Shown in pieces: positions 8,773 to 16,746 of a stretch of DNA of 64,000 nt (the stretch's first letter is position 1; every line of letters starts with the position of its first letter). The stretch is taken from assembly GCA_910586225.1 (NCBI GenBank), contig CAJUIL010000019.1, positions 1 to 64,000 of the forward strand, given 5' to 3'. This DNA comes from an uncultured Eubacterium sp. Its GTDB lineage: Bacteria; Bacillota; Clostridia; Lachnospirales; Lachnospiraceae. Both the position numbers and the translations under genes were made by a program. The notes beneath the pieces are model-generated. The model saw nothing but the letters and a program-made list of their open reading frames with translations. It had not been told where the DNA came from and did no database searches.

Positions 8773-8801
8773 TTGGCATCCAGTGAGGAATTTGTTATAA
8801 T
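8773..8801 (+). promoter_or_regulatory. Promoter of fbp
   Basis: TTGGCA (8773-8778) and a perfect TATAAT (8796-8801) are 17 bases apart and lie 40 bases before the fbp start codon. Confidence 0.8.
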
Positions 8802-8841
8802 CAAGGAAAACGGGGAATCATTGATAGAACAGGGGGGCAAT

Positions 8842-10746
8842 ATGGAATTTGATCAGGAAAAATATCTGACTCTATTAGCGGAAAAATATCCGACCATCCA
8901 GTCGGTATGCCGGGAAATTATTAATCTGAGCGCGATCTTGAACCTGCCAAAGGGAACGGAGCATTTTATGAGCGACCTGCATGGGGAGTACGAAGCGTTT
9001 TACCATATTTTAAACAACTGCTCCGGCGTGGTTCGGGAAAAGGTAGATATGTTGTTTGAAGAAAAGCTGTCGGACGCAGAGCGCGAGCAGATCTGCACGC
9101 TTATTTATTATCCAAGGGAGAAGCTGGAGCTGATAAAAAAAGAAGTGATGAATCTGCGGGAATGGTACCGTGAGACATTAACAGAGCTGATTGAGATTGC
9201 CAAGACACTGTCGTCCAAATATACGCGTTCTAAGGTGAGAAAGGCTATGCCGGAGGAGTTTGCGTATATTATTGACGAGCTGCTCCATGTGCAGCGGGAT
9301 GAGGATGATAACCAGGTCATTTATCATCGTGAGATTTTAACGACGATCATCGAGCTGGACAATGCAGACGAATTTATTGTGGCGCTGGCGGATCTGATCA
9401 AGCGTATGGCGGTTGACCGTCTGCATATCGTCGGTGATATTTTCGACCGGGGCGCCTGCGCCGACCAGATTTTGGATCTTTTGATGAAATATCATTCTCT
9501 GGATATCGAATGGGGCAATCATGATATTTTGTGGATGGGTGCGGCTGCGGGAAGCAAAGCTTGTATTGCGAATGTCGTGCGCAACAACTTAAAATACGAT
9601 AATACGGAAATACTGGAGAACAGCTATGGCATCAGTCTTAGAAAGCTGTCGCTGTATGCGGAAAAGCTGTATCCCGGTTTGGAGCCGATGCAGGCGGCGC
9701 TGAAAGCGATCACGGTCATGCTGTTCAAGCTGGAAGGCGAAGTTATCGCCAGACATCCGGAATATGAAATGGATGACCGCAGGCTGCTGCACCGGATATG
9801 CTGGGACAAGCATACGAACAGGCATACGATTGAGCTGGAAGGACAGACCTATGAGCTGACAGAAACCGAATTTCCGACGGTCGATCCGGAACACGCATAT
9901 CAGCTATCCGCTGAGGAAGAGGAAATTATGGACGAGCTGTGCATGGCGTTTGTCAATAGCAGCCGCTTGAATGAGCATATCCGTTTTTTGTATAAAAAAG
10001 GCGGGATGTATAAGACGTTTAACGGCAATCTGTTGTATCATGGCTGTATTCCGCTTGACAACGAGGGTAACTTTGAGGGCATTTGTATCGATGGCAGGAT
10101 GTACAAAGGGCGCGCGTATTTGGAGTATGCGGATAAAACGAGCCGGCGCGCTTATCTGTCCGGACGTAAGCAAAGCGACTTGGACTTTATGTGGTATTTA
10201 TGGTGCGGCAGGAGATCTCCGTTGTGCGGCCGCAATATTAAGACGTTTGAGCGCAGCTATATTGCGGATCCGTCTGTTTGGCACGAGGATTCAGACCCGT
10301 ATTATAAGTTTTATAAAACCGAAAAAACCTGTAATATGATATTACGTGAATTTGGCCTGTACTCCTCCTTTTCCCACATCATCAACGGACATACGCCCGT
10401 CCGCACAGGCAAAGGGGAAATGCCGGTGCGCGCAAACGGCAAGCTGATCGTGATTGACGGAGGATTTTGCCGCAGCTATCACAAGACGACCGGAATCGCG
10501 GGATATACGCTGATATACAATTCCCACGGTATCCGTATCAAGGCGCACCAGCCGTTTGAAAGCGTTTATACGGCGCTGCGGGACAATAAGGACATCGAAT
10601 CGAAAAGCGAGCTTGTAGAGACGGAGAAAGAGCGCCTGATGGTAAAGCATACCGATAACGGCAGGAAAATACTGGAGGATATCGAAGGGCTGAAAAAGCT
10701 GCTGGATGCATACCGGGACGGAACGATTGAACAGGGGAATTTATAA
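8842..10746 (+). CDS. fbp: Fructose-1,6-bisphosphatase, class III
   Basis: This 634-residue gluconeogenic enzyme dephosphorylates fructose 1,6-bisphosphate. It belongs to the long Firmicutes-specific class III type built on a metallophosphoesterase core, shown by GDIFDRGACADQIL and WGNHDILWMG, with later metal-ligand regions INGHTPVR and VIDGGFCRSY. The ATG at 8842 follows aggggggca; an earlier in-frame TTG at 8773 is actually the -35 box of the promoter. A hairpin terminator follows. It is monocistronic between two minus-strand genes. Confidence 0.96.
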   Translation: MEFDQEKYLTLLAEKYPTIQSVCREIINLSAILNLPKGTEHFMSDLHGEYEAFYHILNNCSGVVREKVDMLFEEKLSDAEREQICTLIYYPREKLELIKKEVMNLREWYRETLTELIEIAKTLSSKYTRSKVRKAMPEEFAYIIDELLHVQRDEDDNQVIYHREILTTIIELDNADEFIVALADLIKRMAVDRLHIVGDIFDRGACADQILDLLMKYHSLDIEWGNHDILWMGAAAGSKACIANVVRNNLKYDNTEILENSYGISLRKLSLYAEKLYPGLEPMQAALKAITVMLFKLEGEVIARHPEYEMDDRRLLHRICWDKHTNRHTIELEGQTYELTETEFPTVDPEHAYQLSAEEEEIMDELCMAFVNSSRLNEHIRFLYKKGGMYKTFNGNLLYHGCIPLDNEGNFEGICIDGRMYKGRAYLEYADKTSRRAYLSGRKQSDLDFMWYLWCGRRSPLCGRNIKTFERSYIADPSVWHEDSDPYYKFYKTEKTCNMILREFGLYSSFSHIINGHTPVRTGKGEMPVRANGKLIVIDGGFCRSYHKTTGIAGYTLIYNSHGIRIKAHQPFESVYTALRDNKDIESKSELVETEKERLMVKHTDNGRKILEDIEGLKKLLDAYRDGTIEQGNL

Positions 10747-10757
10747 AGCAGAAGGAA

Positions 10758-10783
10758 GCGGGCAGAAAATCAATTCTGCCCGC
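10758..10783. terminator. Probable bidirectional terminator between fbp and the LtaS-like gene
   Basis: A perfect 9-bp stem, gcgggcaga with tctgcccgc, sits between the convergent gene ends. It is followed by T-rich but interrupted sequence on both strands (attgcttaatttt on plus, ttccttct on minus). Confidence 0.6.
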
Positions 10784-10794
10784 ATTGCTTAATT

Positions 10795-13008
10795 TTAGCG
10801 TTTGTTCTTTTTTTGCGTATTCTTAGATTTGGAGGTTTTCTTTGGTTGATCCTTTTCTTCTGTATCTGCATCCGTTTTCGTTTCGGCGTCAAACTCCTCT
10901 GCCACTGTATTTTCAGCTGCAGCGTCTGCCGCGTAATACATCAGTGCGTTTTCCGTCGTACGGAATATCGTATTGCTGGAGCCAACCTGACATACCTTGA
11001 TCGTATCTCCGCTTTCCAGATCCGCTGCGTTTTCTGCAGAGAGTATCAGCTGTGTATCCGATACAAAGCGGGTAGATATTTTTTCGTCGTTTACATAGAT
11101 CCGGCTCCAGTTTGTAAAATGGTCGCCGAATATGGACAAGCTGCCGTCCGGATTTTTTTCATAGCGGGATACGTGCGTTTCATCTACGCCCATCTGCAGG
11201 TCAGATGCCGGATACGGGTTTGCACCGTCATAGCAGTAGCGCTCTCCGTACAAAAGGTCGTACTGGAGGTTCTCCAGATCGTTTTGGTACTGGGTATCGT
11301 CTGTTTCGTATTCGCCTGCCTGATGATACGTAAAGATCGTACCTTCATGAAGGCCAGCCTGTTCGGTCGTATAGGCCAGCAGCTGGTAAGCGGTCAGGTC
11401 TGCATCCTTTTGCTCCAGACCAAAATTGTTCCAAGTTGCGTATTTCGTTTTGAAAATGTCGCCGGACTTTAAGTCCTCGTCGGCCAGCCCAAGTGTTGGC
11501 AAATGGTCGCCGAACAGGACAAGGATGGTATTTTCATCCCGTTTGGAAAGCATATCGGTCAGGTTTTTAATAAACTTATCAACCTCGTGTATCTGATTCA
11601 CATAATATTCCCACTGGTTATTTTTTTCTTCTGTCTCGGCGCCGGACACTCGGATTTCTGGATTTGTAAGTATTTTTTCCTCTGGATAGCTGCCGTGGCC
11701 CTGTACAGTGATCGTATATACAAAATCAGACTGGTTTGGTGTGGAGTCTAATGCTTTTTCCGTTTCCCCGATCAGAATGTCGTCTGTCGGCCAGGAGCCA
11801 AGCGGCGTATATTCCTGGATGTTCATCAGCTCCTTGCTTGTAAAGGTGTCGAAGCCGAACTGGGAAAACGCGTTTGCGCGGCTGTAAAAGTTGCCGCCGT
11901 TATTGTGTACGACGTGTGTGCCGTATCCGAGCTTTGACAGGTCGGATGCGATGCTTTCGCAGTCTGTTTCCTTTAACACGGTTTTGTATGGGTACTCGCC
12001 GGTACCGAAAAACCGCAGGTTCATGCCGGTCAGTACCTCAAATTCCGAATTGGCGGTTCCTGCGCCTACCACTGGGACGGTCAGATAACCGGATGTAAAA
12101 TTGTCGCTTAACGCCCGGAAATTCGGTATTGGGTCTTTGGACAGATTTAAAAAGTTAATTTCCGTCGGATCCATAAATGATTCCAATAGTACACAGATTA
12201 CATTGGGCTGTTTACCTTTGGAATCTGATACAACCTTGTCGGATTCCGCCAGCTGGTAAGAGGAAGCCTCGGACCTTGCCTGTGCGACTGTCTGTCGGAT
12301 TTCCCTGATCCGCGTTTCCGAGTAATCGTCCGGCTTGCTCATGCCGCGGTCCATAACGCTAGAAGAAAATCCATATACAAATCCGTAGTCAGAATATCCC
12401 TGTGCAATATTTGAAAAATAAGAAGCCATCTGTTCGGAATTTTGTGCCATCGTAGTCGCTGCGGACATGATAACCCCCATACCTGCACAGAAGCATAACG
12501 CACGTATTTTGTGCGGGTGTCCCTGGAATTTTGGCCCTTTCAAAGCCAAAATGACCAGAAATACAACAAGGATGGCTAACAGTATGATCACGCAGATTTC
12601 CTGCGTCTTTGTAAAATACTGTGTATTTGTCATAGTAAGCAGATCAGAAATACATTTCAGATCCGTATAGCCAAACGGAGTGACGCGCTGTGACAGCACG
12701 CATCCGTTGATAATGCCAAGCAGCAGCCAGATACAGCTGATAATAATGCGCATCAGCAGCCTGCGGCGGAACAGATAAACAATGGACATCGTAAAAAAGA
12801 TGATCAATGCGTTAAAGAAAAACGCAAATGCGTGTCCGCCCAAAAATACACACGCGTCGATGAAGGAACGCCTGGAGCACACTTCTATAATAAATACGAG
12901 CGCGCACGCAAGCAGAGCATGGAACAATATGGAATAACGGTTAAAAAAAGCAATCTGGCGGCTATAATCACGTTTAGCGGCACATTTATGCTGAAATATT
13001 GTTTTCAT
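10795..13008 (-). CDS. LtaS-like sulfatase-fold phosphoglycerol transferase
   Basis: This 737-residue membrane protein resembles lipoteichoic-acid synthase: five N-terminal membrane segments (about 26-43, 58-80, 87-105, 137-156, 168-184) and an extracellular alkaline-phosphatase/sulfatase domain. E276 (VLLESFMD), the probable Thr318 nucleophile in GAGTANSEFEVLTG, and the metal motif VLFGDHLPTLG are visible. In the family such enzymes transfer glycerol phosphate from phosphatidylglycerol to polymers or glycolipids. Unusual is about 150 residues after the sulfatase domain that include an Ig/IPT-like segment (SIFGDHFTNWSRIYVND) and a Lys-rich end. The ATG at 13008 follows ggaggaggt. The exact acceptor is unknown. 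Confidence 0.85.
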   Translation of the reverse strand: MKTIFQHKCAAKRDYSRQIAFFNRYSILFHALLACALVFIIEVCSRRSFIDACVFLGGHAFAFFFNALIIFFTMSIVYLFRRRLLMRIIISCIWLLLGIINGCVLSQRVTPFGYTDLKCISDLLTMTNTQYFTKTQEICVIILLAILVVFLVILALKGPKFQGHPHKIRALCFCAGMGVIMSAATTMAQNSEQMASYFSNIAQGYSDYGFVYGFSSSVMDRGMSKPDDYSETRIREIRQTVAQARSEASSYQLAESDKVVSDSKGKQPNVICVLLESFMDPTEINFLNLSKDPIPNFRALSDNFTSGYLTVPVVGAGTANSEFEVLTGMNLRFFGTGEYPYKTVLKETDCESIASDLSKLGYGTHVVHNNGGNFYSRANAFSQFGFDTFTSKELMNIQEYTPLGSWPTDDILIGETEKALDSTPNQSDFVYTITVQGHGSYPEEKILTNPEIRVSGAETEEKNNQWEYYVNQIHEVDKFIKNLTDMLSKRDENTILVLFGDHLPTLGLADEDLKSGDIFKTKYATWNNFGLEQKDADLTAYQLLAYTTEQAGLHEGTIFTYHQAGEYETDDTQYQNDLENLQYDLLYGERYCYDGANPYPASDLQMGVDETHVSRYEKNPDGSLSIFGDHFTNWSRIYVNDEKISTRFVSDTQLILSAENAADLESGDTIKVCQVGSSNTIFRTTENALMYYAADAAAENTVAEEFDAETKTDADTEEKDQPKKTSKSKNTQKKNKR

Positions 13009-13064
13009 AAATACGGAATACCTCCTCCGGTAAATTTCTTAAATACTTTATTCTGACTGAGAAT

Positions 13065-13093
13065 AAAATATATCCTATCGGCAAAAAAATCAA
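13065..13093 (-). promoter_or_regulatory. Candidate promoter of the LtaS-like gene
   Basis: On the minus strand TTGATT (13088-13093) is followed after 17 bases by TATTTT (13065-13070), with an overlapping TATATT two bases away. The surrounding stretch is strongly AT-rich. Confidence 0.5.
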
Positions 13094-13179
13094 TCGGTAA
13101 AAATCATAAAAAATTCTTAAGATTTCCTTAAATTCGGGATATTATGAATAAACTCTGAAAATACGGAATGGAAATTGCC

Positions 13180-13208
13180 TTGAAACAAGCCATTTTGTGC
13201 GTTATAAT
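13180..13208 (+). promoter_or_regulatory. Strong promoter before the Pro/Gly-rich gene
   Basis: TTGAAA (13180-13185), a 17-base spacer and a perfect TATAAT (13203-13208) predict a start near 13215, about 150 bases before the first codon. Confidence 0.75.
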
Positions 13209-13214
13209 CATCTG

Positions 13215-13364
13215 ATGAGCATACAAAGCCGGTCTGAAAAATAGCGGTGTTTCAGGAAGGATCTGTCTCCGCTGGCATAGATTCCCGCGCTTTGGGAATA
13301 ATGCTGGTAACCATCTTTTGAAAAACGCATATACTCTTAGTAACGAAATGCAGGAGAAAGACGC
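13215..13364 (+). other. Long structured leader, possible RNA element
   Basis: About 150 bases of untranslated leader lie between a strong promoter and the GTG start at 13365. It can fold into a hairpin attccc/gggaat (around 13278-13300), flanked by tggcat/atgctgg pairing, and the outer segments gagcata and tatactc are nearly complementary. I do not recognise a riboswitch or known RNA family in it. The function, if any, is unknown. Confidence 0.3.
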
Positions 13365-13946
13365 GTGGATTATAAGCAGGAACAGTATATGCGTATGCAG
13401 CAGTACCAGTATGCGCCAAGGACTCCTTTTTATATGAGCTATCCAGTGCAGAATATGTATCTGACAGAGCTGGAATATGACCGGGATATGGAACGTATGA
13501 AGGAACTATATCCTGAGGAGGCCAAACGTATCCAAAGGCTTGTGGAGGAAGAGTGCGACAAGCTGGAATATGAAGGCAGTATGATGTTTGACGAATATCC
13601 GGACCGGGTAATGCTTAAAGTGATCTGCGAAAGAATCCGCCAGGCAGCATCCGCTGTGCCGCAGCAGGAGACGGATGCGCAGCCAGAGCAGGTAGAGGCC
13701 CAGGATTTTAGAGGCAGACCAGGACCGGGCAGGTCGCCAGGCAGACCACCAGGGCCAGGCAGGCCGCCAGGATGGGGCCCGCCGCCACCGCCGGGATGGG
13801 GGCCGCCGCCGGGCAGACCGCCAGGGCCACCGCCGCCACCAGGCAGACCGCCGTCAAACGGGCTTGGCAATCTGATCGAGGTGCTGCTTTACAACGAGAT
13901 GTATAAAAGGCGCTGCAGGCACAACCGCTGCAGACGTTGGTGGTAA
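13365..13946 (+). CDS. Pro/Gly-rich low-complexity protein with conserved acidic N-terminal domain
   Basis: This 193-residue protein has three parts. The N-terminus (about 1-35) is rich in Gln, Tyr and Met. Residues 35-95 form a conserved-looking helical acidic module (YPEEAKRIQRLVEEECDKLE and MMFDEYPDRVMLKVICERI). Residues 115-170 are a collagen-like Pro/Gly/Arg tract built on GRPPG and PPPGWGPPPG units, and a basic Cys/Arg-rich tail (YKRRCRHNRCRRWW) ends the protein. It starts at GTG 13365 after aggag. The composition recalls spore-coat or surface proteins of spore formers, but this is inference; no enzyme motif is present. Confidence 0.8.
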   Translation: MDYKQEQYMRMQQYQYAPRTPFYMSYPVQNMYLTELEYDRDMERMKELYPEEAKRIQRLVEEECDKLEYEGSMMFDEYPDRVMLKVICERIRQAASAVPQQETDAQPEQVEAQDFRGRPGPGRSPGRPPGPGRPPGWGPPPPPGWGPPPGRPPGPPPPPGRPPSNGLGNLIEVLLYNEMYKRRCRHNRCRRWW

Positions 13947-13960
13947 TCAAAAAAACGGCC

Positions 13961-14004
13961 CGTTCGGGAAGATATGCAGATCAAAATGCAGTCTTGCCCG
14001 GACG
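13961..14004 (+). other. Intercistronic hairpin
   Basis: An imperfect stem of about 15 bp (cgttcgggaaga..tgca paired with tgca.tcttgcccggacg) lies between the Pro/Gly-rich gene and the next gene. No U-run follows, so it is more likely a processing or stability hairpin or a weak terminator. Confidence 0.35.
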
Positions 14005-14042
14005 GCTACATAACATAAAAGCTTACGAAAGGAAAAGGACAG

Positions 14043-16547
14043 ATGAAAAAAGGATTGATCAAGGCCGCGGTGCTTACGACGATATTTATTGTAACGCTGC
14101 TTGTCACAGGGCAGGTTACAAATAAGGACCAGCTGGATCTAACGACGGAAATGAAGGAGCCTGTGCTGCCTGTCATTGTGTTGTACAATGAGGATGAGCC
14201 GATTAATGAGCTGCACGGCTATCTTTCGCAGATGAACGCTACCGGGATGCGGGATACGATCACGCCGCTTTCCAGCAGCAGGGAGGTGCCGCTGCAGATA
14301 CGGACATATGGTTACCGGATCGATGCGGTTTCCTACGAGATCCGCAGCATTGATGGGGAGCGCCTGATTTCAGATGGAAATATTACATCCTTTGAATCGG
14401 AGGACGGGCAGATCAGGGCAAGCGTGCCAGTGCAAAGCCTGCTGGAGCAGTCCAGGGAATATATCCTAACGTTAAAGCTTCGGCAGGAGGATACGACCTG
14501 CTATTACTACACGAGGATCGCGGACGCGAGAGACTGCTATGTGGCGCAGAGTGTCAGGTTTGCCAAGCAGATCAGCGATATTACGTTTTCGGACAGTCCG
14601 GACAAGCTCTCTACGTATTGGGAGCCGAATGCATCGGGGGACAATTCCACGCTGCATAAGGTTACGATCCATTCAAGCTTAATGCAGGCGAACTGGGCGG
14701 ACTTTGAATGCGACAGGCTTTCGGATCCGATACCATCCGTAAAGGAAATGAACGCGTCTTATAACGTAATTTTGCTGAATTATGTTGTGACGGCCAAAGG
14801 GACGAGCGGAGAGCTGGAATATTATAATGTGGAAGAGTATTACCGCATACGCTACACAAATGAACGGATGTATCTGCTGAATTTTGAACGTACGATGAAT
14901 CAGATTTTTAACGGCGAAAATGATTTTTTGTATGAAAACTATCTGCAGCTTGGCATCCGATCCAAAGAGATAGAATATATGCAGAATGAATCGGGGACAG
15001 TGACCTGCTTTGTGCAGGAGGGAGATCTGTGGAGCTATAACCAGTCGTTCCATCGTTTGTCAGAAGTGTTCAGCTTCCGCGGACATGAGGGGATCGACGC
15101 ACGGGAAAACTATATGCAGCATGATATCCGCATTCTCAAGGTAGACGAGGCCGGAGATATCGATTATGTCGTATTTGGCTATATGAACCGCGGCGTTCAT
15201 GAAGGAGAGATGGGACTTAGCTTTTTACATTATGACAGCCAGGCCAATACAAACGAGGAAAAGCTGTTTTTATCCTTTGATAAATCCTATCAAATATTGA
15301 AGGCGGAGCTTGGCAGGCTGTTGTATGAAAATGCTGCAGGGGATATTTATCTGCTCTTTAACGGATCCGTTTTTCACATTAACCTGGCGCAAATGGAGCT
15401 GGAGGAGCTTGCCGAGGGGCTTGAGGATGATATGTATGCCGTCTCAGAATCAAATCGGTATTTTGCTTGGATTTCCGACCAGGATTCAAGAGAGGCTTCC
15501 GTTATGGATCTGGAGACGGGCCGCGTGGAAAAGATCAGCGTCGGTGAGGGCAAATCGCTGCGGGTGCTCGGATTTTTACAGGAGGACCTTGTATATGGAA
15601 TCGCAGCGGATAAGCACCGGGGAGGCGGAATGGCGGGGATCCGCCAGATGCCTATGTATGCGCTCCGTATCGTTCATGCTGAAGATATGCAGGTGTTAAA
15701 AAAATATAGGAAAAAGGGATTTTTTATTGAACGTGTGGAGTTCCATAACGGTGTGCTCATTATGCATCGCGTGACCGCCGGGGAAGGCGGCTACGTACAG
15801 GCCAGTCAGGATTCGATCGTAAACCGCGCGCAGGAAGCCGACGATCGTAAGGTTGTCCATACGACGGTAACAGAGGTAAAGCAGACACAGATGCAGCTGA
15901 CGCTGACACAGATGCGAAAGGAAACAACGCCAGTCTATGTCGCGGCAAAGCAGGTGCTCAGCCAGGAGGAAAAAAGGATAACGCTCAAGCCCGCACAGGA
16001 GCAGCCGGTCTATTTCGCCTATGCGAGAGGCAAAGTGGAGGCTGCAACGACTGATATCGCGACAGCGATCCGGATCGCGGATGAGCATATGGGCGTCGTT
16101 GTGGATGAACGGCAGAATTATATTTGGAAGCGTGCGCGCAAAAGCGTACAAACGCCGCTGGAGGTACAGCCATCCGACGCGGACGCTTCTGGCACACCGC
16201 TTATAAAATGTGTGAGCGCTCTGCTGCGGCACGAGGGGATTGAGGTCAGCGCTGGAGAGCTGCTTGGAAAGGGCGACACGCCGAAAGAGATTTTGCAGTC
16301 GCTCCTGCCAGACCGAAGGGTGATCAGCGTGGAGGGCTGCACCTTGTCGCAGATGCTTTATTATGTTAATGGCTCTACGCCGGTACTGGCAGCAGCGGGG
16401 GCACAAGGCGTGATGCTCGTAACGGGTTATGATGCGCTCAATGTGTGGATGTATGATCCACAGGCGGGCGGAGTGATCAAAAGTACGATAGAAGAAGCCG
16501 GAGAGCAGCTGCTTGCAGCGGGCGGTATTTATCTTGTATATTATTAA
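14043..16547 (+). CDS. Large membrane-anchored protein of unknown function with C39-like C-terminal domain
   Basis: This 834-residue protein has an N-terminal signal anchor (LIKAAVLTTIFIVTLLVTGQ, residues 5-24) and no other membrane segment, so most of it should lie outside the cell. Residues 40-560 look like beta-rich ligand or repeat domains with no motif I recognise. The last about 110 residues resemble the non-catalytic or degenerate peptidase C39-like fold: a segment near 720-740 (IKCVSALLRHEGIEVSAGEL) and the end VLAAAGAQGVMLVTGYDALN followed by a WMYDPQ motif. The clear catalytic Cys-Gly start of C39 enzymes is not seen. ATG 14043 follows aaaggaaaagg. A role at the cell wall is only an inference. 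Confidence 0.75.
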   Translation: MKKGLIKAAVLTTIFIVTLLVTGQVTNKDQLDLTTEMKEPVLPVIVLYNEDEPINELHGYLSQMNATGMRDTITPLSSSREVPLQIRTYGYRIDAVSYEIRSIDGERLISDGNITSFESEDGQIRASVPVQSLLEQSREYILTLKLRQEDTTCYYYTRIADARDCYVAQSVRFAKQISDITFSDSPDKLSTYWEPNASGDNSTLHKVTIHSSLMQANWADFECDRLSDPIPSVKEMNASYNVILLNYVVTAKGTSGELEYYNVEEYYRIRYTNERMYLLNFERTMNQIFNGENDFLYENYLQLGIRSKEIEYMQNESGTVTCFVQEGDLWSYNQSFHRLSEVFSFRGHEGIDARENYMQHDIRILKVDEAGDIDYVVFGYMNRGVHEGEMGLSFLHYDSQANTNEEKLFLSFDKSYQILKAELGRLLYENAAGDIYLLFNGSVFHINLAQMELEELAEGLEDDMYAVSESNRYFAWISDQDSREASVMDLETGRVEKISVGEGKSLRVLGFLQEDLVYGIAADKHRGGGMAGIRQMPMYALRIVHAEDMQVLKKYRKKGFFIERVEFHNGVLIMHRVTAGEGGYVQASQDSIVNRAQEADDRKVVHTTVTEVKQTQMQLTLTQMRKETTPVYVAAKQVLSQEEKRITLKPAQEQPVYFAYARGKVEAATTDIATAIRIADEHMGVVVDERQNYIWKRARKSVQTPLEVQPSDADASGTPLIKCVSALLRHEGIEVSAGELLGKGDTPKEILQSLLPDRRVISVEGCTLSQMLYYVNGSTPVLAAAGAQGVMLVTGYDALNVWMYDPQAGGVIKSTIEEAGEQLLAAGGIYLVYY

Positions 16548-16553
16548 AAAGAA

Positions 16554-16581
16554 TTGACTTTTTACTTTTTTGTGGTAAAAT
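16554..16581 (+). promoter_or_regulatory. Promoter of the alanine symporter gene
   Basis: TTGACT (16554-16559) and TAAAAT (16576-16581) are spaced by 16 bases, beginning seven bases after the stop codon of the preceding gene. Confidence 0.65.
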
Positions 16582-16641
16582 GATAAAGTATGATGTTTGG
16601 ATAAGGATAACAGCCGGCCAGTATGCCTGGCTTGCTGTGGC

Positions 16642-16668
16642 GGGACAGCGCGCGGCGTTGTCCCTTTT
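16642..16668 (+). terminator. Terminator-like hairpin in the symporter leader
   Basis: A 9-bp GC-rich stem gggacagcg/cgttgtccc with a 5-base loop is followed by TTTT, about 80 bases before the symporter start. It lies downstream of the promoter at 16554-16581, so it may attenuate the symporter transcript. Confidence 0.5.
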
Positions 16669-16746
16669 CTGGTAATGATTTTGCTGTCTGCCGCATAGGA
16701 TGAAAAGGACAGCAGGATAGCTTCAAAAGACAAGAAGGGAGCGGTT

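Noticed and set aside
13215..13364. c-di-GMP (GEMM) riboswitch or 6S RNA
   Set aside because: A caaagccgg string recalls GEMM but the other conserved blocks are missing; the fold also lacks the central bubble of 6S RNA.
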